DNA from: Protea cynaroides
Taxonomy: Eukaryota; Streptophyta; Magnoliopsida; Proteales; Proteaceae
NCBI GenBank assembly: GCA_028583415.1
Contig: CM053265.1
Coordinates: 27,683,815 to 27,747,814 of the forward strand
Direction: 5' to 3'
Length of the DNA: 64,000 nt
The notes below the pieces were generated by a model. That model worked only from the letters and a program-made list of their open reading frames with translations. It ran no database searches and had not been told where the DNA came from. Within the stretch, counting starts at the first letter, position 1, and the number at the start of each line of letters is the position of its first letter. The position numbers were made by a program, and so were the translations under genes. Shown here piece by piece: positions 10,424 through 25,000 of this stretch.

Positions 10424-12956
10424 GTAAAGCCCTTTCCTCACATCTCCCACCTTCCCCCTTTCAAATTCTTGGGCCATCCAAAGGGTTGCCCCACATTTTT
10501 GTTGGGGCTTGAAAATGTGACCTTTCTTATTTATTTTAGTCTAGTTTTGGAGCTTGGTGATCATTCTATTCTATCTACTTCATAGTTCATAAAATATAGT
10601 TGTGGCTAGGAGTGAATCTGTATACTTGTTAACGCAGTATTTAGGGAGACTCTGGGTCCTTTTGCTGTAATGAGGGGTTCCATTAGCATTTTCCTTCGAT
10701 TTATACAATGTTGAGAAAAGTTGGATGCAATACTCGTTTTGTCTTCTTAAATCTTGATCATTTAAGTAAATGATAAGAATTGATTTTACTACGACAACCG
10801 ATTGCAGTCGATTGTATGATTATGTACCAGTCCTTTCTATTTAAGAATAAACGAAGTAACTTGAGTGTTGAGTTGTCATTCTCGGTTATTTATTTATTTT
10901 TTATTTTTCATTTTACTGAAAGATGCTTCTAAATACAGGTTGATGAGGATGAAGGTTATTGGAGGCAAAAGGGCAGACATGAAGAGGTGGCATGGACACA
11001 TAATTTTGCTCACGTAATATCTCAGTCAGCTCAATGTTTTTGTAAGTAAAAGTAATCCTCTAAGTTGATTTTCCTGTATTGAGCATAATCAAGAAAATAC
11101 AAATGAATATTGACTTTTGCTTTGCTATTGCATAAACCGGACCCTTCAGTCTGTAATTTCAATGCTCATTTACATATTTCAGTTTGATTCAGACATGGGA
11201 AAAAAAGAAGGAACAACTCTTAGTGAGAAACTGAGAATTATCATTCATAACAGCACATTTTATGAAGTCAAAATGAAAATTGACTATAAACAAAATATGT
11301 CCCAACTGAAAGAGACCAATTCAAAAGGTGTATACCATATCCAAAAGCTTGTGAAGTGATAAAATAAATGGCCTACTAAAATAGCCATATTGATGTCACC
11401 ACAGGTCCACAACAACTATCATGTCTGGTATCCTGGTTGTGTTATAGGCAATTCTGTATCAAAAACAATTTTTTTTGTCTATGGTTTTCTTGAGTACTCA
11501 TTCAGCTTCAGATATCCATTTGAACAAGATAAGCTAGATTGCTTGGTTTTGCATGCTTTTTTTGCTTTAATTTTGATCTACCTTAATGAGTTCTTCATGA
11601 ATCATGAGTATTTTATAGAAATGCATCATTTGAAACAAAATAGTAATTGAATACAAGATATGGTCCTGTACTCATGTCTGTTTACCAGTGTAACAACAAT
11701 CTGGAAATCTTCAAGTGGAATAGTGGATACCAATGACCCATGATATATACCATAACATGTATGACCAATGACCTATGAGATATACCATAGTATGAAAGAT
11801 GGTGTTTTATGTAGTTCCAATGAAAGAATCTTATATCAAGATGAAATGTCATTTGACTCTGTAAACCCTTTTCTTGATCTATAATTGGAATGGATGGACG
11901 ACGAGCCACTGAACAGAGTGGTGAGAATGAGAAAGGATTGAGGATCAAAGTGGCCATCTCCTCATTCGCGTTTCCTTTTCTCGTCTCTACAAATGACTGG
12001 ATTGGAAGAACCATTGAAGATGCACATAAAAATTCTTTCTCTCTTTATCTACTGTTGTTTCTGACATTGTGTCCCAAGACCACATATAGGAAGGTTGTGT
12101 CAAGGTTGGCAATCAGCCTAAAATTTAGCACCAATTCGAGCATGATTGATTCTATTGAGCTTTTTTTTATTGGAGATGTTGACCCCTAGGAGATTTGAAC
12201 TGACCTTTTAATTCTGAGGCACTGGTCTTTTCCCACTGATTCTATTGAGCTTATAAAGAAGAATGGGCAGTAGTAAGTCAAGGACTAACCTCAGGTAGTT
12301 GGGATGATACTTTTTGAGTTGTTTTGAACTTAGAGACATCACTTACTTCTATCATCATAAGCCATTTAACTAAAAATTTCTCTAGTATGTTTAATGTACG
12401 ATTTGATCAGTTTGACACAAAATGTTTCTTTTAAATCATTGATCAGCATTTGGTGATTGCAGCTAATGCTATGGTTGGATCACGATCATGGATAGGAGCA
12501 CTCTTTAACCGTTCAAATAATAAGTGTCAGGGAAATGATAAATTTCTTGACTATCCTTTGAGCACTCTTCAGGTAGATTTCTCAGTTCAGTGAATAATTT
12601 ATCTTGCAATGAACAAATTGTTGCTTTTGTTTCTTCTCTGTCAGATTGACTGATTGTGAGATTCACGTGTTGAAATGCTGATTGGCCTTTTCTTTTGCTC
12701 CAGAAACCTTAAAACTGACTTACCTTAATGGTCCTTCTTGGAATAATCAAAACAAAAGAGATTCTGAATATTCATTGCAATTTCGTCTAGCATTTAATTA
12801 TGAAAAAGCTTTGTTTTGTAGTGATGCTGTTCCCTGTCTCAGAACTTACTTTTTTTATCTTTTAGCAGGAAAGAAAACTGAGACGGCTTCAGGAACGATT
12901 GCAGGTGCCTTTTGATGAGACTCGGCCAGATCATCAAGTATTACTTTCTTACCTCA

Positions 12957-13023
<67 letters not shown>

Positions 13024-16000
13024 GCACACATGTCCACATGCATACCACATGCAACTGCTCAGACATGCACTTATAGGTATTATGCTATTAAAATTAAGTT
13101 TTGAACCTTATGGAGCTTTATGGTGTGTAATTTTAGTCACACAAGGACGGATAATGAGGTGGTGAATATTCTTGAGAGAGATACAACAAAGTGATCATTT
13201 TAGGTATCTACATTCAATTATAGATAAAGAAGGAGATATAGAGGATGATGTTTCACAGAGGATTAAAATAGGATGGATGAAGTGGAGAGGTGCGTTTAGA
13301 GTGCTGTGTGATCTTGTAATTCTTTAAAACTTAAAGGAAAATTTTATAGGACAATTATTCGATAGGCTGTGATGTATGGTGCGGAATGTTAGGCAGTTAA
13401 GAAGCAGCATATAGATAAACTTAGTGTAGCTGAGATGAGGATGTTGAAATGGATGTGTGATAAAACTAGGTAGGATAAGGTAACGAATGATCGTATTAGA
13501 GTTGATTTGGGAGTAGCGCTGATACATGATAAACTACGAGAAAGCCGTTTGAGATGGTATGGCCATGTTCAACGGAGACCGTTAGATGCTCCTGTACAGA
13601 GGAGTGATTTGATTCAGATTGAAGGATCTAAAAGAACTAGGGGCAGACCTAATATGATCCTAGGGCAGATGTTGAAGAAAGAAATGTATTGCTTAGGCCT
13701 TGTTTCAAGTATGACATCGAACAAAGCTGATTGGAGGACAAGAATCCATATAGCCGACCCCATTTAGTTGGGATAAGGGTTTGTTGTTGTTGTTGTTGTT
13801 GTTGTATGGAGCTTTGACATGAAGCGTATTTGCTTCATCATTCTCACATTCCCATTTTATCAGATAAAATTACTCTCAACTGTTCTCCTCCCCTCTTGTA
13901 CTGTAACTGGATCCCTGATATTTTCTCTCTTACCAATTTTGAAGCATGAACAAAAGACATCCCTTTCCGCAATTGATGTTTTATCTTGTCCAAATGATGG
14001 CAAAGAAGGCTCAAGACAACTCAAATTGACAATCCCTCTTTGCTACAGGATCTTACACAGTCCAATCACAAAAACAGATTTAGTAATCTAAGGAAAAATC
14101 AACTTACCTGAAAATCCCGTTGAACAAGCTTGAAATTGATAGGGGATCTTCTTAACTTTAATTATGAACACTAGAAGGAATTTGGAATCGATCAGAAGTG
14201 AATTGAGTGAATTGCAGATGCCGCAAGGATGCTGTACAAGGTATCACCCAGATTGTATGAAGCTTCAGTTGATGTTTGATGAATTTGTATCAGATCAGCA
14301 AAGGATTTAATAGGCTCTACAGAAAATCAGTGTCGCCCACTAGTGTAGAAAGACTGTAAACAAAAACAAAGATAAGAATCTCAAGAGGAAGAAGAAACAA
14401 TTAGGTTGAGTCGCACAACCTTGAGAGACTCAACTAGAAATAAAGCTTTAACTCTTTTTGTTCTAGAAAAATCCAAATTGCCGCCAGCCCTTTTCTCTCT
14501 TATTTATAGCCTTGAGAAATTACATATAGAATAGGAAAGTTTCAAACTGAATTTAGAAAGACTAAACTTCCTTTATAAAGTAGGAAGTTTCTAAAACAAA
14601 GAAATAGGGAAGTTTCCAAAAACTGGAAAATAGGAAAGTTTCTAACTACTTTTAGGAAACTAAATATTAAGAAATTCTTAGTCTCCAAGTAACTAAGACT
14701 TCTAAACTAACTAGCCTATATTTTAAGAAAGAAATAAAACTAATCAATCAAATAGAGTTGTCAACTCTAGCTAGATGGATCTGAGACAGATTTGGCTGGC
14801 GGTGATGAATTTGGCTGGTTTGATCGACTAGTTTGAGCCTAGCCCAGCTGGTGGCTTTCAGCCCCTTCTCTTATACACTTGGCCTGCTCACCAAACATTC
14901 AAGACATATAAACCATAGCTTTTGGCTGGTTTATGGATTAATTGATTTTCATGTTAAGACATGTAAATCTGTTTAATTGAGGGCTGCAGTAAGACCTTCA
15001 CTTGATGAAGAATGGATACTTTGAAGGCATAAAGAGGAATTTAACATTCCTTCAACTTATTATTGGACAGTTTGTTCTTCACAGTGTTTCTTTCTATGGA
15101 AGCTACATAAGAAATTTTTTTTCATTAATATATCTTATGACAGGAAGGCCTCAGAGCATTGTGGCAGGCTGCTTTTCCAGATACTCCTCTTGAAGGTTTG
15201 ATATCTGATCAGTGGAAAGAAATGGGGTGGCAAGGTCCTAATCCATCTACTGACTTTAGGTATAAGCTTTTTTCCTTCTGAATGCTAATTTCCATTTTTA
15301 TCTTGTATCTTTTTTTTTTTATTCTTTGAATAATGAGGTAATTTTATTGGAGATAAAATCCATATGAGTGGGGAGATACATATGACTGATCTGTCAGAAA
15401 GGGATCAACCAGAAAAGGGAATATTACATAATGGGCAGCTCCAACAAAACAATAGTATATGTAGGTTGTAGTACTGGCCAACTAGTATGCCTGAACTCTC
15501 ATTCAAGAGACACCCTTTCAAAGAATAGGTAGTCTTCATCATCAGCCTTCCTACCAGTGTAGCCTGGCTTCTAAAGTTTCTAGTAATCCTGTTTCTCCAT
15601 ATTGACCAGCGCACCACTAAGGGGATGACTGCCCATAAGTGTTTTCTTCTTCTGCTGCAAAACCCAGCTAGTTAACCTACAGTCAGAGTAGAGAAGGATA
15701 TGGGGGTGGGGTTATAGAGCCTAAAGCTTGTAGCAATAGGGCAGAAAAGGGAAGGTCATCAATTGAGTCTACTTGCAATTTCCTACAACTTGATTCTGCA
15801 TTTCTGTTGTTTCTTACTTGCGGTTGTACTATATATAGAAACAGAAGGGAGGGAGGGTAGATATATTTACTCTATCTCTATGGAGTCCACAAACATTCAA
15901 CAACAACAAAACCTTATCCCACCTAAATGGGGTCGGCTACATGGATTCTTGTTCTCTAATCAGCTCTGTTCCGTGTCGTACTTGAAACAAGGCCTAAGCT

Positions 16001-19000
16001 ATGCATGTTTTTCCTCACCACCTCCTCTAGAGTCATCTTAGGTTTGCTCCCAGTTATTTTAGATCTTTCAATCTAAATCAAATCACTCCTCCATACTGGA
16101 GCATCTAAGGCTTCCGTTGAACATGACCATACCATCTCAAACGACTTTCTCGTAGTTTATCATTTATTGGTGCTACTCCCAAATTAGCTCTAATACGATC
16201 ATTCCTTACCTTATCCTTCTTAGTTTTGCTACATATCCATCTTAAGATTCTCATCTCAGCTACACTAAGTTTATTTATATGATGCTTCTTAATTGCTCAA
16301 TATCCACACCATACATTATAACTGGTCAAATGACTGTCCTATAAAATTTTTCTTTAAGTTTTAAAGGAATACGCCGATCACACAGTACTCCAGATGCATC
16401 TCTCCACTTCATCCATCTATTTTAATCTTCTGTGAAACATCATCCTCTATATCACATTCTTTATTTATGATTGAACCTAGATACTTAAAGTAATCACTTT
16501 GTTTTATCGTTAACAATTTAAACAAACTTTATATGATATTATTAAGTCCTTTTCTTTTATGTAGGGGTTGCGGATTTATTTCACTAGAGAATTTACTGTT
16601 TCTCGCAAGGACATATCCGGTATGCTGTACACTTTGATCTTTAGCTTCTCTCTCTCTCTCATATTTTTAATTATTTCATCCTTTCTCTCCTCCACCCCCA
16701 CAAAAATAAACAAGTAACTTGTGAACACCTTTTTCTTACTGATTATCGTCAAAATCAAAATGAAGGCTTCTTTTCATAGGTTACTATTCAAACAGGATGG
16801 TGAGAGAGCCACTTGGGAATACCCATTTGCTGTTGCGGGCATTAATGTGTCATTTATGTTGATTCAGATGTTGGATTTATACTCAGGTTAGTGACAGAAG
16901 TATCCGTACTGTATTGAAGCATGCTGCAATTATTTTTCAGTCATTATTATTGTTTGTAAATTTTCTGTCATAAGTATTTTAGGAGATAAAAAAAACAATA
17001 CAGGAAGAGAACCAACAGATACTTTGTAATGTTTACAGGTCTTCAGTGATTTAATTGTAACGTGGCTCTATGAGCTACTGAAATTTGGATGCACCCGTTC
17101 TGTACATCTGTCATGTGATATATAACTGCAGATAAAGGTGTAAAAATCAATGGTTTTGCAAAAGCAGGAAATTGAGAGTTTGGCAATGTATTTGTTAACA
17201 ATATTGCTATTAAAGAATGGACCTGATCACCAGGGTCCATTCCCAATCTCAAGCTAGCTAGCTAGCTAGCTAGCTAGCGCCAATCCCATCTCGGGATTGG
17301 TGTTGGTCAGTTGTCAAGCTGGCTGCTTTGTGGTCTGGGGATTAGTTTGACTAAGTCCTCCTTATCTTATCTTTATCTTTAATTCATTATGTTATTAGGA
17401 GACTAATATTATTGTCCAACTAGGATTTACTATCTATCTAGGATTCCTTGTTCTCAGAACATAGAGTGTGAATTAACCCATGTTTGAATTGAAATTGAGA
17501 TACTGATGCAAGTTCTTCCCTTCTAAATCTGATAGATTTATATTTAAAAGAGGTTGACAATAAGTTCTTTCAAAATTGACTATTTGCCGCTCTATTAGAG
17601 CCTTAGAGGTGTTCCAGAAATGTCTACGATTGTGTAAATAGCTCTACGAATGAATGGATCGGATCGAATTGGGAAATGGAAAGATTTATACAAGTTATAT
17701 GTTTCGCCATCACTTTGTGGAAAATCGTTAGGCATGAATAAGTTAGATACCTATGACTCGATTAGTGAAATAGTGTTTCTCTCCAAATAAGCTTTTTTTT
17801 TTTACCGATGCACAAAGAAAATATTTTGTTGCGAATGAACAAGAGATATTGAGGAATTTCCCATACATAAGATCATAATTATTGATAAAGGCCTTTTCCA
17901 GTTATTGATGTATTCTTCATTTAGATATTCTTCATTTAGATATTCTTCATTTAAGGATATATCTTCCAATACAATAGTTATATGACAGGTAGGCTTTTTT
18001 TATTTGATAACTATGCCCTCGAGCTCTAGGTTTGAATTTTTCATGGTAGTATCTTCGTTGACCTCGGCTTTGCTAATGATTAAATTAGCTTTGTTGAAAT
18101 CCATATTGTGGGGGGAGATCAGTAAACCCATATTGTGATTAGCATTTGTTCCTGCAGAATAAATGAATTTAAAAATGGGATAACATGCTCGATAAGGCAT
18201 GGCTACTCTATTCCATGGATCAGGAGCAATTGGAAAAGCCAGACCGGTACGATTTCTAAAAAGGATTACTAATCCTTAACTTTTTGAGGAATCCTTCATC
18301 AGTGGTTGTGAATGACTGATTTTTTCAATCTTTTCAACCTTAGTTCCGTAGGAGCAAGTCAGAAAGTTTGAAAAATAGAACCATCTGATTTGATTCGTTC
18401 TCAATAGCCATGAGATGATCATCTTAGGGTGATCCTTTTGTCGATAGATGCTCTTATTAAACTTGTAGTTTCTGAAGGATGAGAACCAACTATCTAACAT
18501 CCACATTGGGAATTCAAGTATTGTATACGTCATTAGTCCAATCCTTTGTAGGAACTGCTTGTAATAACGAACTTGCAAAATGGATCTGTTTATCATAAAG
18601 AGATTTGTTGTTCCTTATGTAACTAGGACTACATGTTATTTGGAGTCTTAGACCTATCTTATTTCCCTTATTTGAGTATCTATAAATAATATTGTAAGGG
18701 AGGAAAACAATACCAATTGATTCTCTCTCTTCCTTGATGCAGTATTGTTAAGGAGCCGGAGCCAGAGCCGGAGCCAGCCAGCCAGCTAAGCCAAGCCAAG
18801 CCAGTTTAGCCAGCCAAGCTGAGCCAAGAGAGCCTGGCCAGCGAAGCCAGCCATGGCTAATGGCTGAGCCATTGACTGGTCAGCAGCCATATGAGCTGTG
18901 GACAGCTGGCCAGCAGCTGTCCACTAAAGAGAGATTCTCTTCTCCTTCCTCCTTCCATAATTTATTACTTTCCTAATTCTTAAGGTACCATGTAAGCAAT

Positions 19001-22000
19001 GTCTCTAATTCTAGTAATTATATTTAGAGACTTGCCTAAGTTAGGAGTTTAATTTTTTTAGAAACTTTCCATTCTATGTTTAGGAAAGTTTTCTATTAGT
19101 TCTTTTTAGTTTTAAAAAGTTTATAGTAAAGAAAGATTGGACTTTCCTTCCATGTTTCTAGTCAATAATGGAAAGATTGTACAGATCTCCCTTTTATAAT
19201 TATGTAAGCTCTATTCTCTATAAATATGAAGAATTAAGAAGGAGAAGACTAGATTTGAAATTCAAAAAATCTTCTTGCGTTTTTTAGTTGAGTCTCCAGG
19301 TTGTGAGACTCAACACAATGAGACTTACAGGATAACCAGTAGCATGGGGAATAACGATAGAAAAAAAAAGGTAACATAAAGTACAAGGGAACAGCAGATG
19401 GGTTATGGTAAAAAAGAAGAAGAAGAAGAGGAACATGATATTGAAAGGGAGAAGGTGAAGAGAATTCTTACCGTGAGAGGGAAATAGATAAACTGAAAGA
19501 GGGAGGGCTACTACTGTGAAAAGGGGGGGGGGGGGAAGAAAGTGATACCGAGAGGGATAGGCAGAGAAATTATCGAGGGAGGGGGTGAATTGAGAGATAA
19601 AAAGAGAGAGATTACGTGAGGGGGAGGGGAAAACAGAAACCGATAAAGGGAGGGGAGAGAATACCGTGAGGGATGGGTGGTTGAGAGAAGTGAAAACCGA
19701 GAGAGAAAAGTTCTTACCGTGAGCAAGGGGTGAGAAACCAAGAGAGGGAGAGAGCTTGCAGTCAAGAGGACTCCTCTTTTTTTTTTTTTTTCATCAAAAT
19801 AATCATCATCTTTATTCATGAGAGAATTTAGCCTTTATAGGCTTACAATTCCTAACTGTAATTAGCTTATTACGTGGGCAGTAACCCACTAACCCACGCA
19901 CAAATAAATAAAAAAAATAAATAAAAGACATGGGGTGGGACCCACCACTAACAACTAACAAATAAAAAAAATAAAAACATGGGAATGGGCCATAAGCTAT
20001 ATTACGTAAGGGATTTACACGACCTTTTACAAATAAAAGAAAATAACCAACATAAATGGAAACTATAAATAGAAACAAAAAGTTTTTAGTAAATAGAAAT
20101 AAATAGAATTATATAAAACAATAAAAGAAAACTACTAAATTAACTGCCGCTCCTGGCTACGTGGTACCCTCTAAATTCGTCATCGAACCACAAAAGAGGA
20201 GGAAAGGCTGAAGCCTATACCTCCTCCGCTGGTACACTTTGAAAGGTGGGTCCGCTGTGATGTCCTGATCAACTCTCCCCGGCTTGGAAGAATTCACCTC
20301 TAGTGAATAAATACTTTGGTAGTGCTCAAGCATAGCCGGGTTGAGCCCCTGTAGCTTCGCAATGGAAATCTATGTACTATCAATCTCAAGTCATCTATCA
20401 CTGTACTAAGAACTCTTGAGAACCGCTAGTATGTGTAGAAATGACTCTCTCATCAGGGATGTCCTCAATTTCCTCAACATGCTGATCAAACTGGAGTATG
20501 GGATTAAAAGTAGTAGGATCGGGTGTAGAAGTGTTGACAGTAAAGGGAAAGGCATCAATAACATCAGGATAGACAGAAGGGAAAGCAGAAGGGTCATGGT
20601 GGGGATCCAAATCCCAAACATTGAAAATATTACTGATTCCCATGTCAGTGGGTAACTCAAGCACATAAGCATTAGCTCATACTCTTTTAAGAATTTTGAA
20701 AGGTCCTGCACTGTGAGCTTGTAATTTGCTCGATTTTCCCTTGACAAAACGCTGCGGTCTAAACTTGACCATTACCATTTCACCCTCTTGAAACTCTTGC
20801 ATTCGTCAGTGCACATTTGCCCTGGATTTATATTGATCATTACTCAATGTTATCCTGCGTCTAGTCTCTGCATGCAAGTCATGTGTGTGCTGCGCAAATG
20901 ACTTGGCTGATTGGGATGACTTAGAGCTAAACACGGCAGTAATAAGGTCTATGGGAGTCCTAGGTTGGTGACTTAAACAAATCTCAAAGGGAGACATACC
21001 AGTGGTCTGAGTTCTTGAAAATGTTGTATGCAAACTTGGCTTGGGTATGAACACGATCCCAACATGTAAGATGTTCTAAACTCCTATTTATAACCCAGTC
21101 TGATCATCGATCTGAGGGTGGAAGGCTGAAGAGAAACAAAGTTTATTACGTAACATTCGCTACAGAGTTCGCCAAAAATGACTAGTGAATTTGACATCTT
21201 TATCTGACACTATTGTCTTAGGTAAACCATGATATCTAACCTCCCTAAGGGAAAGTTTGCGATGACTAAGGCATAATAAGTCTTTGAGCATGGAATAAAA
21301 TGGGCCAGTTTTGAGAAGCTATCTACTACCATGAATACAAAATCAAGGCCTCTCGAAGTTCTAGGCAATCGAAGCACAAAATCCATACCCAAGAGTGTGA
21401 GGGACAGGAAGAGGAGTATACAAGCCAGTATTTTGTTTTTGCTGTTTAGCAGTTTGACATGTTTTGCACTGGCTAACAACTCGAGCCACATCCTTCTTCA
21501 GGCTAGGCCAGTTACATCGGTCCTCAATGACGGCGATGGTATTATCTTGATTGAAATGACCGGCAACTCCACCAGCATGTAATTCCTAGATCAGAAAATC
21601 ACTCAATGATGTTTAGGAATACACAAATGACTTCCTTTAAGAAGAAACCATCTCTAATAAGTTATCTGAACGAGAAAGAGGAGGATCTTCGCTCAGAGAA
21701 GTGAAAAGCTCACTAAAATCTGGACACATGGAATAGTGCTCCTTAACTCGTTCGAAACCTACAACCTCAACACTCATGGTCTGGAGTAGCATACTAACCC
21801 GACTTTTGACACTCATAGGACAGAGGGACGTGTGTACTCGGCTCAACGCATCTGTGGTAGTAATTTCAACACCAGGTCTATGTTTGAGTACGAAGGTGTA
21901 CTCTTGTAGAAATTCAGCCCATTTTGCATGTCTTGGGTTCAATTTCTTTTGAGCACTCAAGCATTTTAGAGCCTGGTGATCAGAATGTAGGACAAATTCT

Positions 22001-25000
22001 TGCGGTAAGAGATAATGGCGCTAGTAGCTTAGGTCTTGGATAACCGTATAGAATTCCTTGTCATATGTAGAATATCGTTGCTTAGCTTTATTAAGTTTCT
22101 CACTAAAATAAGCAACAGGTGTCTTTCTTGTACAAGGATGCCACCAATTCCAATGCTAGATGCATCACAATGCACTTCAAAGACTTTAGAGAAATCAAGA
22201 TGATGGAGAACTGGTGATTCCATCATCAATTTCTTAATCTCAACAAAAGCCTTGGCAACACTTTTTGTCTATTTGAACTCCCCTTTTCTAATACAATCTG
22301 TAATGGGAGCCATGATGGAATTAAACCGGTAAATAAACCTCCTATAAAAGGTAGCTAAGTGATGGCTGGACTGCATCGTTTAGCCATGAAAGCTTCACAC
22401 ATCATGGATATTAGTCGGTTCTGGCTACTAAACAATTGCCTTTATTTTCTCAGGATCTATAGATATTCCATGTATCGAGACAATAAATCTCAAGAAAATA
22501 ACCTGATCACTCATAAATATACACTTCTTCAAATTTACATAAAGCTTTTCATTCAGAAGCGTTTGGAAAACTTATCGTAGGTGATCCAGATGGGCGGTTT
22601 GGGTTTTACTAAAGATGAGGATGTCATCAAAGTAAACTATTAAAAACTTGCCATGGAATGGCCATAACACCTATTTCATAACTCTCATAAAGGTACTAGG
22701 TGCATTGGTCAAGCCAAAAGGCATGACAAGCCACTCATAGAGACCATCCTTCGTCTTGAAGGCAGTCTTCCATTCATCACCGGGCTTAACCCGAATCTGG
22801 CGATACCCGCTCTTGAGGTCAATCTTAGAAAAGATTTTTGACCCAGCCAGCATGTCTAGCATGTCATCAAGCCTAGGTATAGGAAACCTATACTTGACCG
22901 TTATTTTGTTGATGGCTCTACTATTAACCTACATAAGCCAAGTTTCATCCTTCTTTGGCGTAAGCAGAGCAAATGCTTCACATGGGCTAAGACTCTTCCT
23001 AATGAATCCCTTCTCAAGTAGCTCATCCATTTTCCGTTTAAGCTCGGCATGTTCCTTGGGATTCATTCTGTAATGAGGTAAGCTTGGCAGAGAAGAACCT
23101 GGACCTAAATCAATAGCGTGTTGAATGTCACGCATGGGTAGTAAGTCGGGTAGTTTATCAGGAAACAACTGCTCATATTCTTTTAACAAAGGTTGTACTT
23201 CTCTAAGAGCCCCAGTAAATGCGCTTGACGTAACTGTATTACTCTATATGACAACTAGAGCATAAATAATCCTGAAGTCTCTACACTCAATTTCAAACTA
23301 TTTCGGTTTCATAATGTTTAGTGTTTTAAAAAGGATTTGTTTGGAAGTACTTCCCTTGTGTTTTGGGACCTTAATCTCTTTTAAAGGACTAGGGGATAAT
23401 CTAATCTTCTTTCCCTTGAATTCAAAGATATAGGTGTTAGACCTCCCATAGTTTATGACATTTCTGTCATATAATCAAGGTCTGCCAAGGATGATGTGAG
23501 CGACATCCATCTCTAAGACATTACACCACACCCTATCCTCATATCCCACAAAATGCAAGGGGACTAAGCACCTTAAGGTAACGGGAATTGTAGACTAATC
23601 AACCTAGGAAACCTTGTAAGGTTTTGGGTGTGCTTCCGGTTGAGTCCTATTTGAGCAACAACACTTTGAGCAACTACATTCCTGCATCTACCACTATCAA
23701 CGGTGACACGAAAATTCTTACCCTGATGACAGGTATAAGTGATAAAAATGTTGGTACGTCGCTAGTCTTTGCTACTCTTGGGTTGCGTGACCATGCACCG
23801 CACAACTCCCAACCGAGAAACATCAACATCTTCATCCTCTTCATCTGAAATATCTTCATTAGGCCTATGTTCCTCATATTCACCTTCTTGGCATGTTCTC
23901 TTACGTATGGGTTCCTATTTGGACATTTTTCTGGAATAATGACCGTGGCCTTGACATTTAAAACACTGCACTTGGCCTGTCCTCTTGAGTACTTCTCCCA
24001 AAATGCCTTTGCCCTTATTGTCAAATGGATGTGGAGAATTAGTAGGTGGCTTTGAAGGTGTAGAAGGACTTTGAAATGGTTTCCAGAAGTTAGACTCCCC
24101 AGCATGGAAATCACTCTTCTCTTGAGGTGAAAACCTCAGAGTCCCTTCTAGCTCAAGTGCTATCTAGAAAGCTTGAGGGACATCCCTAACAAGGTGAGGT
24201 GCCATGCATGACTGGATCTCATAACTGAGTCCCATCAGGAACCTAGATAATGTCTACTCGACGTCCTCTCGAATACGGCTTCGGATTTTTAATTCATTGA
24301 ATTTAGCCATATACTCAGTCCCAGACATTTTACCTTGCTTCAAGGTGTTCATGTCTTTAAGAAATTGTAGTCTATAGGTGATAAGCAATAACTCCTTCTT
24401 AAGCCTCTCTTGCATCTCAAGCCAAGTTGAGACAGACTCGTGTCCTAGACTTTCCTCTTGATATTCCAACTCAGTCCAAAAGTGTGAGTAGCCCCAATAA
24501 GCTTCGTCTTTGCAAATCTAAATGTAAGCTCCTCAAATCTCATAGAAATCAAAATACATATCCATCCCTAGGAGAACCTTGGCATCTATTTGACCATCAT
24601 AGGTAGGAAAATCTATCTTGACCATTTTCCTAACATCTAATCTCCTATCCAAATGTCCATAATCCTCGTCATCCCCATAAGGAGAGTGATGCCTTGACCT
24701 TGGTGTCTTCGACCTCTAAACCTACCTTTACCCTGGAAGTTATCACCTATCCTATCATCGACATTGACATAATCATGACTCCTCTCATTCCCATAATTTT
24801 CTAGAATAGGATTGGGGTATTCCACTCTAGGTCTAGTCTCTTGGACATTGTGACTATGCTGTTCATCAGGGTTTTGAATAGAGGTCTCAATGCCAGTGAG
24901 CCTATTGGTAATGTTTTGGGCACTTTGATTAATGGTGTGAAGGCTGGTAGTTTGCTTTTCTCTGTCAGCCTTACTGCGAATCAACTCTACGTGGGCAGCT

